Of a stretch of DNA of 64,000 nucleotides, positions 13,642-22,600 are shown in pieces (within the stretch, counting starts at the first letter, position 1; each line of letters starts with the position of its first letter). The stretch spans positions 20,441,608 through 20,505,607 of the forward strand of contig NC_088300.1 of NCBI RefSeq assembly GCF_032854445.1. The letters run 5' to 3'. The notes under the pieces are model-generated. The model was not told the DNA's origin and searched no databases. It saw only the letters and a program-made list of their open reading frames with translations. Both the position numbers and the translations under genes were made by a program. This DNA is from Liolophura sinensis (taxonomy: Eukaryota; Mollusca; Polyplacophora; Chitonida; Chitonidae).

Positions 13642-13760
13642 TCCTATGACCATATCACGCTGAAAACACCGGTTGTCGTCCGATCACCGAAGTTAAGCAA
13701 AGTCTAGCTCAGTCAGTACTTGAATGGGTGACTGCCTGGGAACACCGAGTGCTATAGGCT
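13642..13760 (+). rRNA. 5S rRNA, diverged
   Basis: Recognisable over the full 119 nt: CATATCACGCTGAAAACACC, CCGATCACCGAAGTTAAGCA and CCTGGGAACACCGAGTGCT. It has substitutions in box A (CAAAGTCTAGCTC) and GAATGGGTGACTG in the 3' half, intermediate between the two types in this cluster. It marks the left edge of the cluster and abuts LINE F. Confidence 0.75.
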
Positions 13761-14021
13761 GTTGTCATTTTGCTTCCAGTGCAAGCAAATTACTGAGAGA
13801 ACTTTCACCATTGCTTTTTTTTCTTTTTGTTTGCATTTCAAAAGGTTGTATGTTTTTTTTTATTTGGATAAGAAAACTTATTCACCATAAGACATATTTA
13901 CTTGAATGACAATACAGTGTACGAGACACTATCTGTACAGCAATCTAATTTAAAAGAAAAAAAATATATCACAGAGACCTAGATTGCGTATTTCTGATGG
14001 AAGTATCAGTATTTGAGGACG

Positions 14022-17000
14022 TTACCTCAGGAAGTAAATAAGTTTATCGTTTACAACTTTACAGATCACGTTATTTTTACACCATATATCTTTGAAACAC
14101 CTTGGGCCGAGACGAACAAAATCAACATGAACCCGAGTTCTCACAATACCCTTTGCAGCGGAGACAATATGACTGGCGTCTCTTTGCTTACCATTAAAGA
14201 TTATGTCATTTCTGGCCCACCACAATGAAAATTAAAGAACACTCAAAGAATATACAAACAAACTGATTCGTCTGATTTGTTTACATTTCCAAACAATTTA
14301 TGGATAAGGTGCTTTTAGTTAAAGGACGGTACAAAATTGGCATATCTGATAATCACTCCAAGAAATTCATTAATTACTTGTCTAATCATGTTACATTCCA
14401 CAAATAAATGTGCCTGTGCTTCTGAGCCTTGACAGAACACATGTGTCGTCAGTGGCTGTATTTCGCCGCAAAAGCCTCTCTTTAACAGGTAGGATGTCAT
14501 GAACTAGTTTAAAACAAAAATTAATCAAGTTGTGATCTAAGAATTTGTTAAATACATTTCCATATAACTGGCCATTCCAACTGCGGCCGCTTCACAACAA
14601 CACGTGGGGCTTCTATGACTTTTTTAAGAATCTGGATATAAATAGCCTTGCTAGAACAAATAATCTCTGCCCTGTATAAAATTCCCTTCAAGCATCGAGG
14701 GCGTACTTGTAAAACCTAGGCACATTCTGTGAATGAGGAATACTACATCTGCCAAAATCAGGTCTAACATTACGTAGTGATCATCCGATCCAGTAAATGG
14801 CAAAGTGTGTCCAATCAGCGGTGGACCCGTGTAACAATTTCAAAATGTGCTTTATACCAAACATTTCAAGCTTGCAACAAATATTTTGAATATTAAGACC
14901 GCCAGCCGCAAATGAATTGCGTACAACGGTTCTTTTTAGACACTCTGGTTTGTTATCCCATACAAATCTGTGAACAGTCTGATTACATAATGTAACGCAT
15001 TTAGTGGGCAAGTAAACGCATTGGGCAGTAAACCACAAGACGGCTAAGGCAACTGAATTGATCAACACAGATTTCCCCCTGAGAGTTAGAAACCTTCCTG
15101 CCCAGGAAGATATATTTCTTTTAACCTTGGTGAGAATACGATGAGAGGTCAAATCTTCTGCATCAGGACCAAAGTACACACCACATATCTTAGCATTTTT
15201 GACTGTCTTCAGGCCAATGTCAGCAACATCATGACTGTTCCATTTGCCTATGGGAAGTGCGGCACTTTTCGACAAGTTCAACATTGCTTCTGATGCTTTA
15301 CCGTACCTCTGTGCTACTTCTACAACGTGATCAACAGAACTCTCTTCAGAAACAATGACAGTTGAATCGTCCGCAAGGGCGGACACCTTCGCCTGTTTGT
15401 CAGTCCCAGGCATACTTACTCACTTAATTGACAAATCCTTTCGAATAGCTGCAATAAATGGCTCGAGAGACAATACATACAATAACGGAGAAAGAGCACA
15501 GCCTTGACGGACACCTCGATATAAGTTGAAGGAGTCCGACAAATGCCCGTTTACAATCACTCTGCTGGAAATATCTGTGTATAACATTTTCACCCGTCTA
15601 CAAAAGTCGGGACCAAAATTGTACTTTTCCAAACATTTAAATAAAAACGACCAATCTACTCGATCGAAGGCTTTTTCCTGGTTCAAATTGATAAAACAAG
15701 CCTTAAGGTCTTTTCGTTCGACAAAAGCATACGTTTTCCTTAGCAAGTGTAAATTGTCAAATATACTCCTTCCCGGGATCCCACAGGTTTGGTTCTGTGC
15801 AACAGTGGTATCAATGATAGATTTCAGTCCATTACACAAGGCTTTGGAGACAATTTTGTAGTCAACATTCAACAAGCTAATTGGTCTCCAGTTTTTAATA
15901 TTGTCTGAATTGTCGGGATCCTTACAAAGAAGAGTAATTAAACCAGATCTTTGAGATGACGTAAGTGATCCAGAACGAAAACAACAATTGACAACAGACG
16001 TATAAATTTTTCCAAAGACGGACCAAAACTGAACATAAAATTCCGCTGGAAGGCCATCACTAGCATATTTAGACAGATGCTTCACAGCAAAATATAATTC
16101 TTCTTCACGCGAATCTCTGGAATTCTTTGACAACTCCGGTAATTCGGACAAAAAGACATCTTTCAACACTGTGTCAGTACTTCCTTTTGAATACAAATCT
16201 TTGTAATAAGAGCGAATACAATCAGCAATATTACTTTGACCTGTATGGACTTTTGAGCCTTCCTTATAACATTTGATACTTTTTGGCTCTGTCGACCTCT
16301 TGCTTCACAAAGTATCTCGTCGGCTTTTCACCCTGGTCAAAATACACAGCCTTGGGTCTAATTACAGCCTCATCACGTGCTGTCTTGTGCAGAACATTTA
16401 TTGTTTTCTTTACATTTTCAATTTCCTCAGCGTTATTAACAGGGTCTTCTTTTAAAACATTCAGTTCCTTCTCCAAATCCGCTAATTTACCCTTTCTCCT
16501 AGCAGAAACAGTACTACAAGTGTGTACGGATAACCTCCTTACATTTCCACTTAAACTGATCCCAGTTATCAATAAAATCCGTCTCGTTTACAATATTCAT
16601 ATAGCAAAAAGACTATTGAACACATTCCGGATTTTAACAGTCAAGTCCGGGTCTCCTACAGCAGACACATTACATTTCCAGTAAAAAGGACCCCAGGTAA
16701 TTACATCTTTAAAGCACACATCAAAATATACACACGAGTGGTCAGAGAAAGACACATGCAAAAGATCAGATGACGTTACATAATTTTGAACAGCTGTAGG
16801 TAAATAAAATCGATCAATTCGGCTATCTGCCTGGCCTCTCGACCAAGAATAACATTTCTTATCAGGATTAATTTTCCTAAGTACATCACAAACACCAAAA
16901 TCTGTCTTTAAAACATTAATTTCACCAAGACCATCGGTTCTAGCATTTGCGTTACTGCCACATTTATCCAATACATTATTCTCAACAAAATTGAAGTCCC

Positions 17001-17419
17001 CCTCCCCTAATAAAAGTACTTCACTACCACACAGCAAGGGGTCTAAATTGGTGATAAAGCCCTTTCTTTCTTTACAACGGTTAGGAGCGTACACACACAC
17101 AAGATTGAGGGCAGTGTTACTGATTTCCACTTTCATGGTTATACAACGACCGTACGGACACCTAGTTACCTTCCGTATGTAACAGTCTACGGTGTACCTT
17201 ATAATGATCCCCACCCCACGGCTCCTGTTTGTCCCATACGTCCACCGTGCATCATCGGGGAAATCAAACATCTTTTGTGTCATTATAATTGGCAAAATGG
17301 TTTTCTTGCAAAAAATATTATTCTCAGATACAAATTTTTTTCACTTGCTCTTGCTTGTTAACACCACGCAGACCATTTACATTCAAAGATCCAAATCGAA
17401 TTGAGCCGTGAACTGACAT
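14022..17419 (-). pseudogene. LINE F ORF2 (APE endonuclease plus reverse transcriptase), broken
   Basis: Begins MSVHGSIRFGSLNVNGLRG at 17419. Endonuclease landmarks include YGTNRSRGVGIIIRYTVDC, GEGDFNFVE (usual GGDFN altered), SRIDRFYLP and SFSDHSCV. RT landmarks are NWRPISLLNVDYKIVSKALC, RGVRQGCALSPLLYVLSLEP and LADDSTVIVSEESS. It ends RVHVDFVRLGPRC ... NDKLIYFLR at 14022. The frame shifts several times (for example near 16600, 16230, 15416 and 14780), so it makes no full protein. It keeps the ORF2 C-terminal extension that is out of frame in copies A and B. Confidence 0.85.
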
Positions 17420-17477
17420 TATAGAAGTCCGTACATACCCATTTTTCATAATTAATTATGCACAAGTTTCTGTCCAA

Positions 17478-17763
17478 TCAGTCCAAATAATCCATTTTCT
17501 TTTTCTCTAACCGCCTTCTAGCGCGGGAGGTGATCGATTTTCGTTTCCAATATTCCAGTAACACGGTGTTGTTGTCTTGGGATGGAGTAGGGGTCGTCTC
17601 CACTGGTGAATCCTGTATGCCTTCATGAACGACGTCATCTGACGTAACCGTGCAAATGCTGTCGTCCATATCAGCAGGGCTCACCTCTTCGTCAGGAACA
17701 CTGGTCCTTTCCAGTTTCGCCTTTTTGAGCTGCCCTGGCGCTGAAGAGCATACCTCGTGAACT
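17478..17763 (-). pseudogene. LINE F ORF1 C-terminal fragment
   Basis: The fragment contains TPTPSQDNNTVLLEYWKRKS and RARRRLEKKKMD, matching the ORF1 tail of copies A and B (TPTPSQEGDTMLLEYRKRKS, RARQRMKRDK). Everything upstream, including the zinc knuckles, is missing because the element ends here against 5S sequence. Confidence 0.8.
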
Positions 17764-17790
17764 TCCTGGGAACACCGAGTGCTGTAGGCT
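17764..17790 (+). pseudogene. 5S rRNA 3' fragment
   Basis: Only CCTGGGAACACCGAGTGCTG and TAGGCT remain, joined directly to the 5' truncation point of LINE F. Confidence 0.8.
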
Positions 17791-17910
17791 GTTGTCATTT
17801 TGCTTCCAGTGCAAACAAATCACTAAGAGAACTTTCACCATTGCTTTTGGCAGTTTTTAAACCTCTTGTCATTTTGCAATAATATACACTCAAACTTTTA
17901 TTCAGCTTTC

Positions 17911-18027
17911 GTCTATGGGCATATTACGTTAAAACACCGGTTCTCGTCCGATCACCGAAGTTAAGCAACGTCGAGCTTGAAAATACTTGAATTTGTGACT
18001 GCCTGGGAACACCGAGTGCTGTAGACT
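17911..18027 (+). rRNA. 5S rRNA, divergent type
   Basis: The 5' half is canonical (GTTCTCGTCCGATCACCGAA, GTTAAGCAACGTCGAGC). The 3' half carries TTGAAAATACTTGAATTTGT in place of the usual TTGGTCAGTACTTGGATGGG, which alters box C and helix IV. TATA-like AATATACACT lies about 30 bp upstream. It may be a co-amplified pseudogene. Confidence 0.7.
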
Positions 18028-18147
18028 GTTGTCATTTTGCTTCCAGTGCAAGCAAATCACTGAGAGAATTTTAACAATTACTGTTGGCATGTCTTAAATT
18101 TCTTGTCATTTTCCAATAAAATATACTCAATCTTTCCTTCTGCTTTT

Positions 18148-18270
18148 ACCTACGGCCATATTACGTTGAAAACACCGGTTCTCTTCCGATCGCCGAAGTT
18201 AAGCAACGTCGAGCTTGGTCGGTCAGTACTTGGATGGGTGACCGCCTGGGAACACCGAGTGCTGTAGACT
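18148..18270 (+). rRNA. 5S rRNA, canonical type with 4-nt insertion
   Basis: Canonical over its length (GAAGTTAAGCAACGTCGAGC, GGATGGGTGACCGCCTGGGA) except for a duplicated GGTC in TTGGTCGGTCAGTACTTGG. A TATA-like AATATACTCA sits upstream. The insertion is between the intermediate element and box C and may impair it. Confidence 0.8.
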
Positions 18271-18390
18271 GTTGTCATTTTGCTTCCAGTGCAAGCAAAT
18301 CACTGAGAGAACTTTCACCATTGCTGTTGACAGTTTTTAAACCTCTTGTCAATTTTCAATAATATACTCTTGAACATTTAATCAGCTTTT

Positions 18391-18509
18391 GTCTACGGCC
18401 ATATCACGTTGAAAATACCGGTTCTCGTCGGATCACCGAAGTCAAGCAACGTCGAGCGTGGTCAGTACTTGAATTTGTGTCTGCCTGGGAACACCGAGTG
18501 CTGTAGGCT
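18391..18509 (+). rRNA. 5S rRNA, divergent type
   Basis: Full 119 nt, starting GTCTACGGCCATATCACG. It has GAATTTGTGTCTGCCTGGGA in the box C region and CAAGCAACG for TAAGCAACG in box A. Confidence 0.7.
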
Positions 18510-18629
18510 CTTGTTTTTTTGCTTCCAGTGTAAGCAAATCACTGAGAGAACTTTTACAACTGCTGTTGGCATGTCTTAAACTTCTTGTCATTAACCAATG
18601 AAATATACTCAATCTTTACATCTGCTGTC

Positions 18630-18748
18630 GTCTTCGAACATATCACGTTGAAAAAACCGGTTCTCGTCCGATCACCGAAGTTAAGCAACGTTGAGCTTGG
18701 TCAGTACTTGGATGGGTGACCGCCTGGGAACACCGAGTGCTGTAGGCT
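18630..18748 (+). rRNA. 5S rRNA, canonical type
   Basis: Box A and box C are canonical (GATCACCGAAGTTAAGCAAC, GGATGGGTGACCGCCTGGGA). The first bases are changed (GTCTTCGAACATATC), which weakens helix I. It lies 482 bp after the previous canonical gene. Confidence 0.8.
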
Positions 18749-18869
18749 GTTGTCATTTTGCATCCAGTGCAAGCAAATCACTGAGAGAACTTTCACCATT
18801 GCTTTTGGCAGTTTTAAAACCCCTTGTCCTTTTGCAATAATATACACTTAAACTTTTTATTCAGCTTTT

Positions 18870-18988
18870 GTCCACGGTCATTTTACGTTGAAAACACTGG
18901 ATCTCCTCCGATCACCCAAGTTAAGCAACGTCGAGCTTGAAGAGTACTTGAATTTGTTACTGCCTGGGAACATTGAGTGCTGTGGGCT
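18870..18988 (+). rRNA. 5S rRNA, divergent type
   Basis: Full length but with many changes (GTCCACGGTCATTTTACG, ACACTGGATCTCC, TACTTGAATTTGTTACTGCC). It is probably not a functional 5S RNA. Confidence 0.6.
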
Positions 18989-19108
18989 GTTGTCATTTTC
19001 CTTCCAGTGTAAGCAAATCACTGAGAGAACTTTTACAATTACTGTTGGAAAGTTTTAAATTTTTTGTCAATTTCCAAAAAAATATACTAAATCTTTCCTT
19101 CTGCTTTC

Positions 19109-19227
19109 GCCTACGGCCATATCACGTTGAAAACACCAGTTCTCGTCCGATCACCGAAATTAAGCAACGTCGAGCTTGGTCAGTACTTGGATGGGTGACC
19201 GCCTGGGAACACCGAGTGCTGTAGGCT
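19109..19227 (+). rRNA. 5S rRNA, canonical type
   Basis: Near-consensus copy starting GCCTACGGCCATATCACG and ending GTGCTGTAGGCT, with only GAAATTAAGC in box A. CATTTTCC follows as a short T-run terminator. It is the best 5S copy of the left block. Confidence 0.92.
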
Positions 19228-19348
19228 GTTGTCATTTTCCTTCCAGTGCAAGCAAATCACTGAGAGAACTTTAACCATTGCTTTTGTCAGTTTTAAAACC
19301 TCTTGTCCTTTTGCAATAATATATACTTAAATTTTTTATTCAGCTTTT

Positions 19349-19466
19349 GTCCACGGCCATTTTACGTTGAAAACACCGGTTCTCGTGCGATCACCCAAGT
19401 TAAGCAACGTCGAGCTTGAAAATACTTGAATTTGTGACTGCCTGGGAACACCGAGTGCTGTAGGCT
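19349..19466 (+). rRNA. 5S rRNA, divergent type
   Basis: It has GTCCACGGCCATTTTACG, a deletion-like TTGAAAATACTTG and GAATTTGTGACTGCC. The spacer upstream is the second spacer type (ATATACTTAAATTTTTTATT). Confidence 0.65.
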
Positions 19467-19586
19467 GTTGTCATTTTCCTTCCAGTGCAAGCAAATCACT
19501 GAGAGATCTTTTACAGTTACTGTTGGCATGTTTTAAACTTTTTGTCAATTTCGAAAAAAATATACTCACTCTTGCCTTCTGCTTTC

Positions 19587-19640
19587 TCCCATGGCCATAT
19601 CACGTTAAAAACCCCGGTTCTCGTCCGATCACCGAAGTTA
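19587..19640 (+). pseudogene. 5S rRNA 5' fragment
   Basis: It begins TCCCATGGCCATATCACG and stops after CACCGAAGTTA, where it joins tRNA-unit sequence (CAGTGAATCTTTAATCAAAA). This is the 5S/tRNA block boundary. Confidence 0.8.
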
Positions 19641-19670
19641 CAGTGAATCTTTAATCAAAATAAAACAAAC

Positions 19671-19753
19671 TAGTACGAGTGGGGTTCGAACCCAGGCGGA
19701 CTCTTGTTCATTGGAACTAAAGTCCAACGCCTTAACCACTCGGCCACCGTACT
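19671..19753 (-). pseudogene. tRNA-Leu body with UUA (ochre-reading) anticodon
   Basis: The gene has the type II tRNA-Leu body of this cluster, but the anticodon loop reads CTTTAGT instead of CTTAAGT, giving anticodon UUA, which would pair with the stop codon UAA. The T-stem (CCTGGGTTCGAACCCCAC) and acceptor (CTCGTACT) also carry mismatches, so it is more likely a decayed copy than a working suppressor. Confidence 0.75.
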
Positions 19754-19848
19754 ATACCATCAACATCTTGCAACCTCATGTCAATTAATTTGTACACGAT
19801 TGGAGTTTTAACACGTAACGAGGATAAAAAAAATAAAGAAACCGAAGT

Positions 19849-19929
19849 TCCGTCGAGAATAAATCGAATAAGGATATCAACTTTCATTTCCGCTACAGTC
19901 CTCCGATCTACCAACTGAGCTATCGATGG
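19849..19929 (-). pseudogene. tRNA-Tyr pseudogene
   Basis: The 5' half (CCATCGATAGCTCAGTTGG, GAGGACTGTAGCGG) is tRNA-Tyr, but the T-arm (GGTTCGATTCC) is lost and replaced by GATTTATTC, so box B is gone. Confidence 0.85.
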
Positions 19930-20616
19930 ATTGTTTTCGCTTCGTGCTAAATATTTGACGCAAGAACAAGGATTCGCTAAAAGTCCATGTCAATGAGAAA
20001 CCATCCGTTCGTATTTCTTTGACAGTAATATGCACACAAAGCCATCTGTTTTCTCTCAGAAATGACAACTAAACATTCCTTTCTTTGGACCAAAAGACAT
20101 TTTCAAAGAACAGACTGTAATTGTCTGAAATCAATGCACAGTCTCACAAAACAAACCACTTTACAAAGCTAAATCTTGTAACAGTTTCTAAAATAAATAA
20201 GTATTTTACTTTCTTTGCGGCACATTTATTTCATGCAAATGAATCTAATACTTGTGACAATATATCATACAACGCAAAATAATGACTGTCTTCTAATCAG
20301 TTCAACATATGTTGTAATTTTCGGTCAAAACCTGTACATAGTACATTAGCCTATAAATACACCATTGGTTTGCAAAATCCTTCTCCACTAAGTCAAATGA
20401 AATCAGCAGAAAATGTTATTTCCAATAAATGATTTGACCTCAACAGCGATTTTCTTAACCTATCGATGTTTCTCCTCACTGTCCACCTCATTTTAAGCAC
20501 ACCACACAGAAAACTGTATGAAATTAAACAAATACAGGTAGCTGCGTAGCTTTCCCCACTCAGGTTAAAAGTAGAGAAACTTCCTGCAATGAACCTTTAA
20601 TCAAAATGAAACAAAC

Positions 20617-20699
20617 TAGTACGAGTGGGGTTCGAACCCACGCCTATTGTTGTCCACTGGAACATAAGTCCAACGCCTTAACCACTCGGCCACAGTACT
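20617..20699 (-). pseudogene. tRNA-Leu body with UAU anticodon
   Basis: Type II tRNA-Leu body. The anticodon loop is CTTATGT, giving UAU (would read the isoleucine codon AUA). Acceptor pairing is imperfect (AGTACTG against CTCGTACT) and the variable arm is altered (GTGGACAACAATAGGC). Probably a decaying copy. Confidence 0.75.
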
Positions 20700-20795
20700 A
20701 TACTATTAACATCTTGCAACCTCATGTCAGTTAATTTGTACACGATTGGAGTTTTAACACGTAACGAGGTTAAAAAAAAAAAAAGAAACCGAATT

Positions 20796-20885
20796 TCCGT
20801 CGAGCCGGAATCGAACCAGCGACCTAAGGATATCAACTTTTATTTCCACTACAGTCCTCCGCTCTAACAACTGAGCTATCGACGG
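20796..20885 (-). tRNA. tRNA-Tyr(GUA), 17-nt intron
   Basis: CCGTCGATAGCTCAGTTG, GGACTGTAG, a 17-nt intron (TGGAAATAAAAGTTGAT) and ATCCTTAGGTCGCTGG with GGTTCGATTCCGGC and CGACGGA. The acceptor pairs fully. The D-arm has GTTAGAGCG for GGTAGAGCG. Confidence 0.9.
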
Positions 20886-21290
20886 ATTGATTTCGACACG
20901 TGCTAAATATTTGACGCAAGTCCACGGATTCGCTAAAAATCCATGTCAAGGAGAAACCATCCGTTCGTATTTCTTTGACAGTAATATGCAAACAAAGCCA
21001 TCTGTTTTTTCTCAGAAATTAGCCTATAAATTCACCGATGGTTTGCAAAATCCTTCTCCATTAAGACAAATGAAATCAGCAGGAAATTTTATTTCCAATA
21101 ACTGATTTGACCTCAACAGCGATTTTCTTAACCTATCGATGTTTGTTCTCACTGTCCACCTCATTTTAAGCACACCACGCAGAAAACTGTATGACGTTAA
21201 ACAAAGTACAGAGAGCTTCATCGCTTTTCTCACTCAGGTTGAAAGTAGAGAAAATTCCCACAGTGAATCTTTAATCAAAATGAAACAAAC

Positions 21291-21373
21291 TAGTATGGTT
21301 GGGGTTCGAACCCACGCGGACTCTTGTCCATTGGAACTTAAGTCCAACGCCTTAACAACTCAGCCACCATACT
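21291..21373 (-). tRNA. tRNA-Leu(UAA)
   Basis: Anticodon loop CTTAAGT (UAA), long variable arm, T-loop GGTTCGAACCCC. The acceptor is AGTATGG pairing with CCATACT, a compensatory change from AGTACGG/CCGTACT, which argues that it was under selection. The D-arm is slightly changed (GGCTGAGTTGTTAAGGC). Confidence 0.85.
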
Positions 21374-21466
21374 GTGCTATCACATCTTGCAACCTCATGT
21401 GAGTTAATTTGTACACGATTGGAGTTTTAACACGTAACGAGGATAAAAAAAAAAAGAAACCGAAGT

Positions 21467-21556
21467 TCCGTCGAGCCGGAATCGAACCAGCGACCTAAGG
21501 ATATCAACTTCCAATTCGGCTACAGTCCTCCGCTCTACAAACTAAGATATCGACGG
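21467..21556 (-). tRNA. tRNA-Tyr(GUA), D-arm changed
   Basis: Acceptor, anticodon arm, 17-nt intron position and T-arm are intact, but box A reads TATCTTAGTTTGTAGAGC instead of TAGCTCAGTTGGTAGAGC, so transcription may be weak. Confidence 0.75.
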
Positions 21557-22600
21557 AATGCTTTCGCTTCGTGCTAAATATTTGACGCAAGTCCACGGAT
21601 TCGCTGAAAATCCATGTCAAGGGAAAATCATCCGTTCGTATTTCTTTGACAGTAATATGCAAACAAAGCCATCTGTTTTCTCTCAGAAATGACAACTAAA
21701 CATTCCTTTCTTTGGACCAAAAAACATTTTCAAAGAAAAGACTGTAATTGTATGAAATGAATCCGCAGTCTCACAAAACAAACCACTTTACAAAGCTAAA
21801 TCTTGTAACAGTTTCTAAAAAAAATAAGTATTTAGCTCATACAAAATGAATCTAATACTTGTGGCAATATATCATACAATGACAAACTTGTCCATGCAAA
21901 ACATAATGACCGCCTTCTAATTAGTTCAATACATGTTGTAATTTTCGGTCAAAACCTGTACATAGTACATTCGCCTATTAAAACATCATTGTTTTGTAAA
22001 CTCCTTCTCCACTAAGTCAAATGAAATCAGCAGGAAATGTTATTTCCAATAACTGATTTGACCTAAACAGCGATTTTCTTAAGCTATCGATGTTTGTTCT
22101 CACTGTCCACCTCATTTTAAGCACACCACACAGAAAACTGTATGATGTTAAACAAATACAGACAGCTGCGTTGCTTTCCCCACTCAGGTTAAAAGTAGAG
22201 AAAATTCCTACAGTGGATCTTTAATCAAAACAGAACAAATTAGTACGGGTGGGGTTCGAACCCACGCGGACTGTTGTCTATGGCAAATTTTTTTTTTTTT
22301 TTGAAAATTGTTGAATTTATTCCCAGATTGTCATCAAATACACAAGATTTCACAATACCCGGCTATCACAAACTTTTGAAATCACAAGGCAGTCTTAATT
22401 AAAATAAAATATCACAGAAAAGATGACTGCTTTGTGAATAGAACAATTGCACATTAGCTGCTCATTTCAATAAATACACTAATTTATCATTCCGTAATGT
22501 ACAGAAGACTTTCTTTATACACCAGATTTTCTCGAAAGATGGCCTGTCTAGTCGAAAAAAGTCAACATGAATACGGGTTTTAATTATTCCTTTGGCGGCC

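Larger units (their letters stand above)
13852..17763 (-). mobile_element. LINE copy F, L1/Tx1-like, 5'-truncated and old
   Basis: A third, diverged subfamily of the LINE group in this window. It has a T-rich 3' end near 13852 (A-tail on the minus strand), a broken ORF2 (14022-17419) and only the C-terminal part of ORF1 (to about 17763), where it joins the middle of a 5S gene. The 3' side is flanked by 5S spacer (ACTTTCACCATTGCTTTT). The two flanks are different parts of the 5S unit, so a deletion or recombination followed insertion. Confidence 0.85.
17911..19640 (+). repeat. 5S dimer array: canonical and divergent genes alternating every ~240 bp
   Basis: Gene starts at 17911, 18148, 18391, 18630, 18870, 19109, 19349 and 19587 alternate divergent, canonical, divergent, canonical. 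Canonical starts are 482, 479 and 478 bp apart. The two spacer types also alternate: one reads CAATCTTTCCTTCTGCTTT before canonical genes, the other CACTCAAACTTTTAATCAGC before divergent genes. The array therefore evolves as a dimer. Confidence 0.9.
19641..22287 (-). repeat. tRNA-Leu/tRNA-Tyr tandem block, minus strand
   Basis: Alternating tRNA-Leu and tRNA-Tyr genes on the minus strand, with long conserved spacers (such as AAACATTCCTTTCTTTGGAC and ACTGTCCACCTCATTTTAAG). No other RNA gene is recognisable in the spacers. Small frames in the spacers recur only because the DNA is repeated. The block is in opposite orientation to the 5S genes on its left. Confidence 0.9.

Noticed and set aside
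12213-13653. Long repetitive reading frames (up to about 300 codons) on both strands
   Set aside because: They are produced by a 42-bp tandem unit without stops; overlapping frames on opposite strands cannot all be genes and no start, splice or domain supports any.
19671-20699. Claiming functional suppressor tRNAs
   Set aside because: Both copies with changed anticodons also have stem mismatches, so decay is the simpler reading.
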